NCBI RefSeq assembly: GCF_001634625.1
Contig: NZ_LRSE01000013.1
Coordinates: forward strand, 1-64,000
DNA from: Croceicoccus bisphenolivorans
Lineage (GTDB): Bacteria > Pseudomonadota > Alphaproteobacteria > Sphingomonadales > Sphingomonadaceae
Direction: 5' to 3'
DNA: 64,000 nucleotides
Positions 37,197 through 46,112 of the stretch are shown one piece after another (positions within the stretch are counted from its first letter, which is position 1; the number at the start of each line of letters is the position of its first letter). The position numbers were made by a program, and so were the translations under genes. Under the pieces are notes generated by a model, which saw only the letters and a list, made by a program, of their open reading frames with translations, was not told the origin of the DNA and searched no databases.

Positions 37197-37571
37197 TCAG
37201 AAAGAGTGGAAGCGCAGGTTCAGGATGTGCGCGGTGGCCACGCAGGCAACCCCCGCGATAGTCAGCGCAGCCTCACCCGCGCCGTGGGGACCCCAAAGGG
37301 CTGCACCCATCAGCGACAGGCCGACACCGCCAAGCACGAGCGGGCCGATCCGGCCATGGCGCCACACGCCCGCCCCGATGGTCAAGGCACCGATCACGAT
37401 GGCCAGCGCCAGCCCGACCTCGTGGATCGCCGGATCCAGCAGCCACTCCCCGCCCAGCCCGAGCAGGGCCACCAGCAGGATCGAGGCGACACAATGCACC
37501 GCGCACAGCCCCGACAGGGCAATGCCGAGCCGGTCCAGCTTGAGTCGGGTCATGTAGGAGGGGCGTTCCAT
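37197..37571 (-). CDS. MerC domain membrane protein
   Basis: 124 aa with four hydrophobic helices and the MerC motif CAVHC near residue 23 (metal-binding Cys/His). The fold is that of mercuric or other metal uptake proteins of the MerC group. The Zur-like palindrome just upstream and its position next to metal-related genes suggest zinc rather than mercury, which is inference. ATG at 37571 chosen; [11 protein letters not shown] six residues in is an alternative. Confidence 0.85.
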   Translation of the reverse strand: MERPSYMTRLKLDRLGIALSGLCAVHCVASILLVALLGLGGEWLLDPAIHEVGLALAIVIGALTIGAGVWRHGRIGPLVLGGVGLSLMGAALWGPHGAGEAALTIAGVACVATAHILNLRFHSF

Positions 37572-37581
37572 GCCCCCCGCA

Positions 37582-37603
37582 GATATGTAACATTATATCA
37601 TCA
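37582..37603. promoter_or_regulatory. Zur-like palindrome upstream of merC
   Basis: GATATGTAACATTATATC (37582-37599) lies 11 bp before the merC start. Read as ATGTAACATTATATCAT it matches 13 of 17 bases of the ATGTTATAATATAACAT pattern I recall for alphaproteobacterial Zur sites. This is a motif-only call. Confidence 0.45.
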
Positions 37604-37678
37604 TGCAAGTGCTGAATCGGTGAATCCCTCGCTCCCCCTTGCGCTTTGCGACAAAGCGCAGCACACGCGGGGCCGGAC

Positions 37679-38785
37679 ATGAACACTGCAACGATCTCTT
37701 CGCTCAACCCGGTGCGTTACGGTTCGGAACGCCCGATTGCCCTGTCTCGCTGGCTGCTGATGATGGCCACGCTCGTCGTCCTGATGGTGGCGGTGGGCGG
37801 CATTACCCGGCTGACGGAATCGGGCCTGTCGATCACCGAATGGAAGCCGGTGACCGGCGCCCTGCCCCCGATGAGCGAGGCGCAGTGGCAGGCAGAGTTC
37901 GACGCCTACAAGCAGATCCCCGAGTACATAGAGGTGAACGGACCCGCCGGCATGACGCTGGCGGATTACAAGTTCATCTATTTCTGGGAATGGTTTCACC
38001 GGTTGCTGGGCCGCGTGATCGGGGTGGCATTCGCGCTGCCGCTCGCGTGGTTCTGGGTCCGGAAGGCGATTCCCGCCGGATACAAGCCGCGGCTGCTGGC
38101 GCTGCTCGCCCTTGGCGGGCTGCAGGGCGTGTTCGGATGGCTGATGGTGCGTTCGGGCACCGGCCCCGATGCCATGCCTGACATGAGGACCGACGTTTCG
38201 CACTACTGGCTCTCGATCCACCTGATGACGGCCCTGTTCACGCTGGGCGGGCTGGTCTGGACCGCGCTCGACTTGCGCAACTGGGCCAAGGGCGATCCCC
38301 ACGCGGGGCTGGGCCGGTTCCAGACGGGCGTGCTCCTGATCGTTGCCGTGCAACTGCTTTACGGCGCGTGGATGGCGGGCCTTAACGCGGGCTATGTCGC
38401 GGGGGGCGGCTGGTTCGATTCGTGGCCGCTGATGCAGGGCGCGTTGTTTCCCGACGGGATCGACTGGTCGCTAGGCGCGATCCATGCCTTCACTGCCGAC
38501 CCGTTCCTCGTCCATTTCATCCACCGCTGGTGGGCATGGGTTGCCGTGGCCGCCCTTGTCGTGATGGCGCGGCGGTTGCGGGCGCGGTTCCGGCATATCT
38601 CCGTCGCGATCCACATCGCGTTTGGCACGCAGATCCTGCTCGGCATCGCGACGATCTGGACCGGCATGGTGCTCTGGGTCGCGGTGGCGCACCAGATCGT
38701 CGGCGCGCTGGTCCTGGCCTGCGCCGTATGGGGCGCCCATGCGCTGGGCTTTCGGGACCGGATGCCGGGCAGCGTGATGAAATGA
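37679..38785 (+). CDS. ctaA: Heme A synthase (COX15/CtaA)
   Basis: 368 aa with eight predicted transmembrane helices. Conserved His in FEWFHRLLGR-type, HYWLSIHLMTA, HFIHRWWAW and AVAHQIVGALV fit the heme-binding sites of type-2 heme A synthase. It oxidises heme O to heme A for cytochrome oxidase. ATG 37679 chosen (MNTATISSLNPVRYG). Confidence 0.93.
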   Translation: MNTATISSLNPVRYGSERPIALSRWLLMMATLVVLMVAVGGITRLTESGLSITEWKPVTGALPPMSEAQWQAEFDAYKQIPEYIEVNGPAGMTLADYKFIYFWEWFHRLLGRVIGVAFALPLAWFWVRKAIPAGYKPRLLALLALGGLQGVFGWLMVRSGTGPDAMPDMRTDVSHYWLSIHLMTALFTLGGLVWTALDLRNWAKGDPHAGLGRFQTGVLLIVAVQLLYGAWMAGLNAGYVAGGGWFDSWPLMQGALFPDGIDWSLGAIHAFTADPFLVHFIHRWWAWVAVAALVVMARRLRARFRHISVAIHIAFGTQILLGIATIWTGMVLWVAVAHQIVGALVLACAVWGAHALGFRDRMPGSVMK

Positions 38786-38795
38786 ACGTTCGGGC

Positions 38796-39128
38796 ATGAG
38801 TGGGGCGGCGCTCATCTGGGCCCCCTTCGCGGACGAGGCCAGCGCCGGACAGGTCGCCGACATGCTGCTGGATGAGGGGCTGGTCGCCTGCTGCAACCTG
38901 ATTCCGGTAAAGTCGCGCTACGTCTGGAAGGGCGAGCGGGGCGAGGGTGAGGAATGCGGCGCGCTGTTCAAGACGCGGGCCGACATGCTGCAACGCGCGG
39001 TGGCGCGGCTGGAGGAACTGCACCCCTACGACACCCCCGCAATCACCGGCTGGACATGCGAAGCTGCGGGCGGAGAAACGCTGGCATGGCTTGCCGTCAT
39101 CGGCGCAACCGGCCCTCACGCCACCTGA
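38796..39128 (+). CDS. cutA: CutA divalent-cation tolerance protein
   Basis: 110 aa. Signature features ADMLLDEGLVACCNLIPVKSRYVWKG and ELHPYDTPAI are diagnostic for CutA, a trimeric cytoplasmic protein of unclear role in metal tolerance. It follows ctaA after 10 bp and may be co-transcribed. Confidence 0.95.
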   Translation: MSGAALIWAPFADEASAGQVADMLLDEGLVACCNLIPVKSRYVWKGERGEGEECGALFKTRADMLQRAVARLEELHPYDTPAITGWTCEAAGGETLAWLAVIGATGPHAT

Positions 39129-39167
39129 CACGGTATTATTTTACCGCGTCGGAAACGCGCGGATTTG

Positions 39168-39196
39168 CTTGACTTGAAGCCTTCGCGCAGACAAAA
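39168..39196 (+). promoter_or_regulatory. Promoter region of rplM-rpsI
   Basis: CTTGAC at 39168-39173 sits in TTGCTTGAC, the same context as the rpmB -35. The 17-bp-spaced -10 (ACAAAA) is a weak match, so confidence is limited. Confidence 0.4.
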
Positions 39197-39261
39197 GCGC
39201 GCCACTTCGCCTTGGGTCATCCGGGGCGATTCTCGCATCTAGACGAAGGAATGAGAAAGCC

Positions 39262-39741
39262 ATGAAGGCGCTCAGCACCCAGACCCGGTCGATCAAGCCG
39301 GCCGAGGTCGAAAAGAAATGGCACCTGATCGATGCCGACGGCCTCGTCGTCGGTCGTCTCGCGGTGATCATCGCCAACCACCTGCGCGGCAAGCACAAGC
39401 CGAGCTACACCCCGCACGTCGATTGCGGCGACCACGTCGTCGTCATCAACGCGGACAAGGTGAAGTTCACCGGCAACAAGACGCAGGACAAGCGTTATTA
39501 CAAGCACACCGGCTATGCCGGCGGCATCAAGGAAACCAGCCCGGCCAAGGTGCTGGGCGGTCGTTTCCCCGAACGCGTCCTTGAAAAGGCTGTGGAACGC
39601 ATGGTTCCGCGCGGTCCGCTTGGCCGCCAGCAGATGAAGGCGCTGCACCTCTACGCCGGCACCGAACACCCGCACGACGGTCAGCAGCCCGCAGTGCTCG
39701 ACGTTGCCGCCCGCAATCGCAAGAACAAGGTTGGTGCATGA
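39262..39741 (+). CDS. rplM: 50S ribosomal protein L13
   Basis: 159 aa. [48 protein letters not shown] and [18 protein letters not shown] are standard L13 blocks. It is in the early assembly core of the large subunit. Stop overlaps the rpsI start. Confidence 0.98.
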   Translation: MKALSTQTRSIKPAEVEKKWHLIDADGLVVGRLAVIIANHLRGKHKPSYTPHVDCGDHVVVINADKVKFTGNKTQDKRYYKHTGYAGGIKETSPAKVLGGRFPERVLEKAVERMVPRGPLGRQQMKALHLYAGTEHPHDGQQPAVLDVAARNRKNKVGA

Positions 39742-40244
39742 TGGCCGACGAAACGAACACCCTCGCCGATCTCGCTGAACTTACCGAAGGCACCGAGATC
39801 GCAAGCACCGAAGCGCAGGTTCCCACCACGCCGCTTCGCGAACAGCAGCTGGACAAGTTCGGCCGCGCTTACGCAACCGGCCGCCGCAAGGACGCCGTTG
39901 CCCGCGTGTGGATCAAGCCCGGTTCGGGCAAGGTCACCGTCAACGGCCGCGACCAGGAAGTGTACTTCGCACGTCCGACGCTGCGTCTCGTCATCGACCA
40001 GCCTTTCGCGATCACCGATCGCCAGGGCCAGTACGATGTCGTCGCAACCGTCAAGGGCGGTGGCCTTTCGGGTCAGGCCGGTGCGGTAAAGCACGGCATC
40101 TCGCAGGCGCTTTCGAAGTTCGAGCCCGCTCTGCGCGGCACGGTTAAGGCCGCCGGCTTCCTCACCCGCGACAGCCGCGTGGTTGAGCGTAAGAAGTACG
40201 GCCGCGCCAAGGCACGTCGTAGCTTCCAGTTCTCGAAGCGTTAA
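39738..40244 (+). CDS. rpsI: 30S ribosomal protein S9
   Basis: 168 aa with an acidic 30-residue N-terminal extension typical of alphaproteobacterial S9. Core: [70 protein letters not shown]. The basic C-terminus reaches the P-site tRNA. Start 39738; a second ATG three bases on is possible. Confidence 0.98.
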   Translation: MMADETNTLADLAELTEGTEIASTEAQVPTTPLREQQLDKFGRAYATGRRKDAVARVWIKPGSGKVTVNGRDQEVYFARPTLRLVIDQPFAITDRQGQYDVVATVKGGGLSGQAGAVKHGISQALSKFEPALRGTVKAAGFLTRDSRVVERKKYGRAKARRSFQFSKR

Positions 40245-40280
40245 TTCGCAACGACAAGTTCTGGTTCACCCGAACACGGA

Positions 40281-40312
40281 AAGGGCGGCTCCCACGGGGC
40301 CGCCCTTTTTGT
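40281..40312. terminator. Terminator after rpsI
   Basis: AAGGGCGGC (40281-40289) pairs exactly with GCCGCCCTT (40299-40307) and is followed by a T-run. It can also end the convergent TetR gene. Confidence 0.9.
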
Positions 40313-40330
40313 TTGTGCCTGTCGCTCCGG

Positions 40331-40915
40331 CTAATCGACGCCCGGAGCATCCCCACGCGCCAGGTGGGCGAGCAGGATGCGCAGCGCCCAGACCGAAGCC
40401 TCTGCAGTTTCCGTTCCGTCGAGATCCCACTGGTCGCGCATTTCGCGCCATGCGAGGCCGGAGCAGAGCAGTTGCAGGACGCCGTTGGCCTGTCTTCGGG
40501 CCTTGTCCGGCAGTGAGCCGGTGTGGCCTGCGAACGCGCGGCTGTAGGCGGCAACGCGTTCATCCTTGCGCTCCATCCGCATCTGCCGCCCCTCCGCGCT
40601 GGCGGTAGCGACGGCCATGGCCGCACGGTTGGTGTCGAATTTCTCGAAGGTTTCGCGCAACTCCCGTTCGAGCAATGCCGAAAGATCGCGCGGCATCCCC
40701 CCCGGCGGCGATAGCAGATCCCACAGGCGGGCCCGCAATGCCGGCTGGTCGGCGAAGCGACGATACACCGTCCGGCGCGATATGCCCGAAACGGCCGCAA
40801 CCGCATCGTGCGTCAACGGAACCCCGTCGGCAGCAAGGTTGAGCAGGGCGGCATCGATTCGCGCGTCGTTGTTGGTAAGTACGCGTCGGTCGGCAGTTGC
40901 AGCTTGAGTATCCAT
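40331..40915 (-). CDS. TetR/AcrR family regulator
   Basis: 194 aa. The N-terminal HTH (residues 10-55: RIDAALLNLAADGVPLTHDAVAAVSGISRRTVYRRFADQPAL) is clear; the C-terminal ligand domain is unclassified. It likely binds the large inverted repeat at 40934-40976 and controls itself and the divergent gene. Start at MDTQAATAD; the reading from 40951 begins inside the operator and is less likely. Confidence 0.85.
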   Translation of the reverse strand: MDTQAATADRRVLTNNDARIDAALLNLAADGVPLTHDAVAAVSGISRRTVYRRFADQPALRARLWDLLSPPGGMPRDLSALLERELRETFEKFDTNRAAMAVATASAEGRQMRMERKDERVAAYSRAFAGHTGSLPDKARRQANGVLQLLCSGLAWREMRDQWDLDGTETAEASVWALRILLAHLARGDAPGVD

Positions 40916-40933
40916 AAGGCTCGCGATGCCATG

Positions 40934-40976
40934 TGGCACAGAATGTGTCAAATAGTCGTTGACACATTCTGTGCCA
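40934..40976. promoter_or_regulatory. Exact 18-bp inverted repeat operator
   Basis: TGGCACAGAATGTGTCAA (40934-40951) and its exact reverse complement (40959-40976) flank a 7-bp spacer. Each arm is itself near-palindromic, TGgCACA-N3-TGTGtCA, so two TetR-type sites are mirrored between the divergent genes. Confidence 0.8.
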
Positions 40977-41028
40977 AGGTGCAGGACGAACGGGAGAGGT
41001 GATCGCTGCCTCGCTGAAAGGATTCGCC

Positions 41029-41508
41029 ATGTTGTTCCACCTTTCCATCGATGCCCACGATCCCGAGCACGTCGCCCGCATCCTGGCCGAGTTGTTCGGT
41101 GGCGGAACTGTCACGCCTTTCCCGCCCGTCGCGGTCGGCAGCTGGCTCGCCATGGCCGGTGACGATCGCAACACCATGGTCGAGGTCTATCCCCGCGGGA
41201 CGATCCTCGAGGCGAAGAGCGATGATGACGCCCAGGGCAACTTCCACGGAGAGGCCGCGCAAGTGCGCGGCTCGGCCACCCATTTCGCCATGGGCACGCG
41301 GCTGACGATGGAGGAGGTTCTGGCGATCGCCGAACGCGAGGGCTGGGCCGCGCACTACCGAAAGCGCGGCGACATCTTCGGTGTGATCGAAATGTGGATC
41401 GAGAGTGAACGGATGATCGAGGTGCTGACCGAACCGATGCAGGCGGAATATCTGGCCAGCATGACGGTTGCGGGCTGGACGCACTTCGTGGCTGGAGCGC
41501 CGGCGTAG
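41029..41508 (+). CDS. VOC-like hypothetical protein, divergent from TetR gene
   Basis: 159 aa. The opening LFHLSIDAHDPEHVARILAELFGGG and paired modules (His near residue 3 and 77; Glu in FGVIEMWIESER) resemble glyoxalase/VOC-fold proteins, but the match is loose. SD AAAGGA is 7 bp upstream of ATG 41029. Presumed target of the adjacent repressor. Confidence 0.6.
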   Translation: MLFHLSIDAHDPEHVARILAELFGGGTVTPFPPVAVGSWLAMAGDDRNTMVEVYPRGTILEAKSDDDAQGNFHGEAAQVRGSATHFAMGTRLTMEEVLAIAEREGWAAHYRKRGDIFGVIEMWIESERMIEVLTEPMQAEYLASMTVAGWTHFVAGAPA

Positions 41509-41518
41509 GATACGGCCT

Positions 41519-42193
41519 TCAAGGCGCGTCCGCGTCGCGCCCCTTGAAACCCTGCGCGATGACGTACCATTCGCTGCTATCCTTGCGGCTGGCGGGCGGC
41601 TTGGCGTGTTTCACGGTGCGGAAGTTCTTTTTCAGGATGTCGAGCAGGGCCTTGTCCGTGCCGCCGGCAAACACCTTGGCGATGAAATCGCCGCCCGGTG
41701 CCAATGTCTGCACCGCGAAGTCCACCGCCGTTTCCACCAGCCCCATCGTGCGCAAGTGGTCGGTCTGCTTGTGGCCCACGGTATTGGCCGCCATGTCGGA
41801 CAGGACGAGGTCGGGCGCCTGTCCCAGCGCCTCCAACAGCGCGTCGGGCGCGGCATCGTCCATGAAATCCATCTTGAAGATCGTCACCCCGGGCAAGGGA
41901 TCGACGTCGAGCAGGTCGATGCCGACGATTTTGGCATGGGGGCGGAGTTCAGCCACCACCTGACTCCACCCGCCCGGCGCGATGCCGAGATCGACGACCG
42001 CGTTCGCGCCCTTCAGCAGGCCGAACTTCTCGTCCAGTTCCTTCAGCTTGTAGGCGGCGCGGCTGCGATAGCCGTCGGCCTTTGCCTTCACGACGTAAGG
42101 GTCGTTCAGCTGCCGCGCGAGCCAGCGCGCCGACGATGCGGTGCGTTTCTTGTTGCTCTTCAGCTTCTGGCGGTCGCTTCCGGATCTGCTCAT
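41519..42193 (-). CDS. rlmE: 23S rRNA (uridine-2552-2'-O)-methyltransferase
   Basis: 224 aa. Basic N-terminal tail then the SAM-binding VVDLGIAPGGWSQVVAE, SDMAANTVGHKQTDHLRTMGL and FIAKVFAGG; catalytic K-D-K-E residues fall in RSRAAYKLKELDEKF, LSDMA, AKVF and EWYVIAQGF. It methylates U2552 in the ribosomal A loop. It lies 10 bp after the Ppx/GppA gene, same operon. Confidence 0.95.
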   Translation of the reverse strand: MSRSGSDRQKLKSNKKRTASSARWLARQLNDPYVVKAKADGYRSRAAYKLKELDEKFGLLKGANAVVDLGIAPGGWSQVVAELRPHAKIVGIDLLDVDPLPGVTIFKMDFMDDAAPDALLEALGQAPDLVLSDMAANTVGHKQTDHLRTMGLVETAVDFAVQTLAPGGDFIAKVFAGGTDKALLDILKKNFRTVKHAKPPASRKDSSEWYVIAQGFKGRDADAP

Positions 42194-42203
42194 GCAACGC
42201 CCC

Positions 42204-43442
42204 CTACAACGCCCGCTCGCGCCGCACCATCTCCCGGTTATGGTCGCCAAGGCGCGCGCCCGCCATCAGGCTGCGCAAGATGCCTTCACGGATGCCGCGA
42301 TCGGCAACGCCAAGCCGCGCCGCGGGCCAGAGGTCGAGGATCGTTTCAAGGATCGCGCAGCCAGCCACGACCAGTTCCGCCCGATCCCGCCCGATGCAGG
42401 GCAGCGCCTGTCGTTCGACGGGCGAAAGCGTGGACAGATCCTTCGCAATGTCGCGCATCGCACTCGCCTTCACGATCAGCCCGTCGACGGCCCGCCGGTC
42501 ATATTGCGGCAGGCCGAGGTGCAGGCTGGCAAGCGTTGTCACCGTGCCGCTGGTACCAAGCAGGCGCGGGCTGGTGTGGACCGGCTGCTTGCGGAACGGC
42601 TCCAGCCGCGCGGAGAAATCGCGGAACGAATCGCTGACCGCACGGCGCATACGGCGATATCGCGCCAGCCGGTCGGCATCGGTTTCGGGTTCACTGGCGG
42701 GAAAGCTCTCGGTCAGCGAAACAACGCCCCACGGCACCGATTGCCAGTCCATGATGCGCGGCACCGCCTCGCCCGTCTCGATCAGGACCAGCTCGGTCGA
42801 TCCGCCGCCGATGTCGAAGATCATCGCCGGCCCTTCGCCCTGTTCCAGCAGGACGTGGCAGCCCAGCACGGCAAGGCGCGCTTCTTCCTGTGCGCTGATC
42901 ACGTCCAGCGCGATACCGGTCTCTTCGCGAACCTTCTCGATAAAGGCCTCGCCATTGCTTGCGCGGCGGCAAGCCTCTGTCGCGACGGAGCGGGCAAGAT
43001 GGACATTGCGGCGGCGCAGCTTGTCGGCACAGACGTGCAGGGCGGAAAGCGCACGCTCCATCGCGCCGTCGGACAGCCGCCCGGTCTGCGCCAGCCCCTC
43101 GCCCAGCCGGACGACGCGGCTGAACGCATCGATGACGACGAAATTCTCGCCCGAAGGCCGTGCTATCAGCAACCGGCAGTTGTTAGTGCCAAGGTCGATC
43201 GCGGCATAGGCCTGACGCTGCGGCACCCCGCGCGCGGCGTTTGCGACCGGTGCACCCTTCGCAGGTTGCCGGCCGGACCCGCCATTATGGCGGCGCCCAT
43301 CGTTGCGCTTGTCCTTCGCCTTCTGTTCCGGCGCGCTCTGGGCGGAAACGGGGCCACTTGCCCCTTCCGGTCCCGGATCGATCGCAGAATGCCCTGCCTG
43401 CCGATCCCCGTCCTGCGTTGCCGGCGGCTCGAAATCCGCCAT
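42204..43442 (-). CDS. Ppx/GppA family phosphatase
   Basis: 412 aa. A disordered, Gln/Gly-rich extension (1-75) precedes the actin-like fold: YAAIDLGTNNCRLL, EGLAQTG, VATEACRRASN, EEARLAVLG, FDIGGGSTELV and LLGTSGTVTTLASL. Family members hydrolyse polyphosphate or pppGpp; the shorter alphaproteobacterial form lacks the C-terminal HD-like half. Confidence 0.92.
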   Translation of the reverse strand: MADFEPPATQDGDRQAGHSAIDPGPEGASGPVSAQSAPEQKAKDKRNDGRRHNGGSGRQPAKGAPVANAARGVPQRQAYAAIDLGTNNCRLLIARPSGENFVVIDAFSRVVRLGEGLAQTGRLSDGAMERALSALHVCADKLRRRNVHLARSVATEACRRASNGEAFIEKVREETGIALDVISAQEEARLAVLGCHVLLEQGEGPAMIFDIGGGSTELVLIETGEAVPRIMDWQSVPWGVVSLTESFPASEPETDADRLARYRRMRRAVSDSFRDFSARLEPFRKQPVHTSPRLLGTSGTVTTLASLHLGLPQYDRRAVDGLIVKASAMRDIAKDLSTLSPVERQALPCIGRDRAELVVAGCAILETILDLWPAARLGVADRGIREGILRSLMAGARLGDHNREMVRRERAL

Positions 43443-43569
43443 GCTTCAACTTCCAAATACGTCTGTGAACCGCGCCCGTGGCAAATGCCCGACACGGCGA
43501 ACCTGACGCCCATGCTAACGACGGGTGGCGGATGTGGCAACCTGACGACGCAATGGGCGTACAGAGCGC

Positions 43570-43597
43570 CTTGACCTCAGCCCGTTTGGCGCATAGA
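43570..43597 (+). promoter_or_regulatory. Promoter for tRNA-Gln
   Basis: CTTGAC (43570-43575) and CATAGA (43592-43597) are 16 bp apart, about 40 bp before the tRNA 5' end. Confidence 0.45.
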
Positions 43598-43634
43598 GGC
43601 ACCCTCCGCAGTACGCCAACAGGCGCGCTGCCGT

Positions 43635-43708
43635 TGCCCCGTCGTCTAATGGTAAGACTACGGATTCTGATTCCGTCTATCGAGGTTCGAATCCTCGCGG
43701 GGCATCCA
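43635..43708 (+). tRNA. tRNA-Gln (anticodon CTG), element integration site
   Basis: Cloverleaf: acceptor TGCCCCG/CGGGGCA, D stem GTCT/AGAC, anticodon stem ACGGA/TCCGT with loop TTCTGAT (CTG), T stem CGAGG/CCTCG, discriminator T and encoded CCA. Its last 17 bp are repeated at 49829-49845. Confidence 0.97.
43692..43708 (+). repeat. attL core (3' end of tRNA-Gln)
   Basis: TCCTCGCGGGGCATCCA, covering part of the T stem, the acceptor 3' strand and CCA. Integration here leaves the tRNA intact. Confidence 0.88.
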
Positions 43709-43771
43709 GTCAAGCGAAAAGTGCTTGCTCTGTTGGTATTTACCTGATTTTCCAGCTTTCCCTGTGCTTCC

Positions 43772-43793
43772 GGTAGTACAATCGGTGGTACAA
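43772..43793 (+). repeat. Direct repeats near attL, possible integrase arm sites
   Basis: GGTAGTACAA (43772-43781) and GGTGGTACAA (43784-43793) are tandem with 12-bp period. GTGGTACAA also occurs at 49746-49754, about the same distance from attR. Confidence 0.45.
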
Positions 43794-43806
43794 AGGACCC
43801 TTCGGC

Positions 43807-45645
43807 GTGGAAGTCATCGTGCCTTACCTCGAACGCGATAAAAAGACCGGCATACTCCGCTACCGCAGGGTCTACCCTGTGCGGCTGCGGCCATTCATCA
43901 GCGAGCCTGGGTGCCGACCTGTCCAACTCAAGGTCACCCTGGAGGCCAGGGAGATAACGGAACCTGGCGCTGCCGAGCGGTTCGAACGGGCTGCCCAGAG
44001 ATATGCCTCGATCGTGGCTCGTGCGGAGAAGTTGGCTTCAGGGCGATACGACACGCTCGCCCCGTCGACGATCAACATCCTCATGGATGCCTTCAGGTCA
44101 CAACAGCTATCCGAAGATGCCGAACGGAGGCTGGACCCTGCTGCCAAGGCCCGTGGTGAGCAGGTTACCGAAGCAGCGAAGCTGGCGGGATTTGAGCTCC
44201 CTGTGGTGAGGCCCACGGCAAAGTGGTCCCAGGGCATACGTGTCACGATCGAAACCGTCCTTGAGGTGTACCGAGGTCTCAGCGCCGATGGCGACATAGA
44301 CGGTATCGTATGGGCTTGGGGCGACAAGGCCGAGGAGCTGGCAGAGGTGGCCGGTTTGGTGCTGGACCGTTCGAACCCGTCGTTCCAGACCCTTTGCCTG
44401 CGGCTCAACGAAACGGCGATCGCTGTCCACGAAGCCGAGCTGGGCCGCATGGAGGGGAAGATCATCGACACCCCGCCCATGCCTACACTTCCGATGACCA
44501 GCACTCCGCCGCCCGCGCCACTACGCTCGTTCCGTACGATCGTGGAGGACATGCTCGCTAACCCACGCTTCGAGATTGGGGGTCCTACCAGAGCCCAAGT
44601 CGGCACCGCTCTCAGATACCTCGGGGACGTTCTTGGCGATCCCTCGCCCGAGCAGCTCACGAAGACCGAGGTGGGCCGGTGGCTGGATGTCATCTCCCAG
44701 CGCCCCGCTTTCGTGACGGCTGCAGAGCGGGTGATGCCCTTGGGAGACCTCGTGGCCAAATACGAGGGGCAGGACGTTCAGCGTGCCAGCCAGGGGACAC
44801 TGGAGAAGCACTGTCGTGTCCTTTCGAAACGGTGGAACCACGCGGTGAAGGAAGGACCCATTCCGGCGTCGATACCCAATCCGTTCGAGGGGCGATCGTT
44901 TGGGACAAAGTCGCGTGGACCCAAGGAGGTCGACGGGTTCACCGAAGGGGAGCTCAAAGACATCTTCAGCCTGCCATTCTTTGGTGGTGGGCCCCCGCCC
45001 CGCTGGGGGAAAGGCGAAGCCGCATACTGGCTGCCACTATTGGCCCTCTACACGGGTGCGCGGCCTGAGGAGGTCGCCCAGTTGGTAGTCGGGAACATCT
45101 ATGGGGACCACGAGACCGAACGGCCTGTCTTCGACTTCGCTGGCACGAGCGCACACCCTGAGAAGGGGCAGCAGCGCCTTAAGACGCAGGAGAAGGGGAC
45201 AGGTCCTCGCGTGTTTCCCATTCCCGCCGACCTGATCGCGCTCGGCTTCATGGACTATGTGGAGTGGCTGCAGGACCACGGCGAAGAGGCCCTGTTCCCG
45301 AAGTTGCGGGTCCGCAACAAGTTCAACCGGCTCTACCCGTCATTCGGCGAACCTTGGTGCAATGCGCTTTACGATGCTGGCATCCTGAAGCGCCGCAGCG
45401 GACGGAAGCCCATGCGGGAGTTTCGGGATACTTTCGTTACCGGTGCAAGGGTAAGCCGCATCCCTGAACCTTCCATCGGGTACATCATTGGGCACACGGG
45501 AACAGGCGATGGCCAACCCCGCATGACGGCGAAATACGGCAAGCTCAACCCCCACGCCGTATGGATCGATGAGTATCGCCCGCTGATCGACGTATTGGAG
45601 CTGGTGGAGCCGTGGAAGCCCCCTGAGGCGCCAGTCGCGAATTGA
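43807..45645 (+). CDS. Tyrosine recombinase / site-specific integrase
   Basis: 612 aa, long for the family. The N-terminal 1-230 region (YLERDKKTGILRYRRVYPVRLRPFI) is of the phage/DUF6538-like type, a SAM-like core-binding part follows (270-350), and the catalytic domain has Arg419 (LYTGARPEEVA), Arg540 (REFRDTF), His563 (IIGHTG) and Tyr577 (TAKYGK). The box II His (HxxR) is replaced by Arg537. GTG start with AAAGGA upstream. It would integrate the element at tRNA-Gln. Confidence 0.92.
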   Translation: MEVIVPYLERDKKTGILRYRRVYPVRLRPFISEPGCRPVQLKVTLEAREITEPGAAERFERAAQRYASIVARAEKLASGRYDTLAPSTINILMDAFRSQQLSEDAERRLDPAAKARGEQVTEAAKLAGFELPVVRPTAKWSQGIRVTIETVLEVYRGLSADGDIDGIVWAWGDKAEELAEVAGLVLDRSNPSFQTLCLRLNETAIAVHEAELGRMEGKIIDTPPMPTLPMTSTPPPAPLRSFRTIVEDMLANPRFEIGGPTRAQVGTALRYLGDVLGDPSPEQLTKTEVGRWLDVISQRPAFVTAAERVMPLGDLVAKYEGQDVQRASQGTLEKHCRVLSKRWNHAVKEGPIPASIPNPFEGRSFGTKSRGPKEVDGFTEGELKDIFSLPFFGGGPPPRWGKGEAAYWLPLLALYTGARPEEVAQLVVGNIYGDHETERPVFDFAGTSAHPEKGQQRLKTQEKGTGPRVFPIPADLIALGFMDYVEWLQDHGEEALFPKLRVRNKFNRLYPSFGEPWCNALYDAGILKRRSGRKPMREFRDTFVTGARVSRIPEPSIGYIIGHTGTGDGQPRMTAKYGKLNPHAVWIDEYRPLIDVLELVEPWKPPEAPVAN

Positions 45646-45732
45646 ACAGCAGACCGTAGAGATGGAGGTGGACACTGGCGTCTTCTTAAGGAATGTTGGG
45701 ATACGACAAGCTGCAAAGAAATAGGGGGCCGC

Positions 45733-46053
45733 ATGCTAATAATTCCCGCCGTTGTGTTCTTCATTCTCGGGTGGCGAGTTGGTGGCAACGGTCGCCGCTT
45801 CGGCGCGAAGCATGCGATCGGGCTGCTGCTGTTCGGTTGTGTTTACGCAGTGGCTGCGGTGGACGCTTATTCTAAGCGTACGGCGGCTGCAGGTTTGGAC
45901 CCATCCAGTGTCCTGAGCATGGGCAACCTTGTGTACGCATTCGGGTACGGCGCTGGCTTGTGTGGTGGTGCGATGCTGTTCGGCGGCTGGCTAGGTAATC
46001 GCCGTCGCATTAAGAAGGCGCTGGGGGCCACCTCAGCACGGTCCGAGGCATAA
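45733..46053 (+). CDS. Small membrane protein of the element
   Basis: 106 aa, three hydrophobic helices (residues 1-15, 27-45, 62-85) and a basic tail (NRRRIKKAL). No family known. AGGGGG lies 6 bp before the ATG. Confidence 0.6.
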   Translation: MLIIPAVVFFILGWRVGGNGRRFGAKHAIGLLLFGCVYAVAAVDAYSKRTAAAGLDPSSVLSMGNLVYAFGYGAGLCGGAMLFGGWLGNRRRIKKALGATSARSEA

Positions 46054-46112
46054 GGCGCGTTGGGCGCTTCGTTCCGATCGGCCAGGCTACGGCGGAGGCC
46101 ACGCTGACGCGG

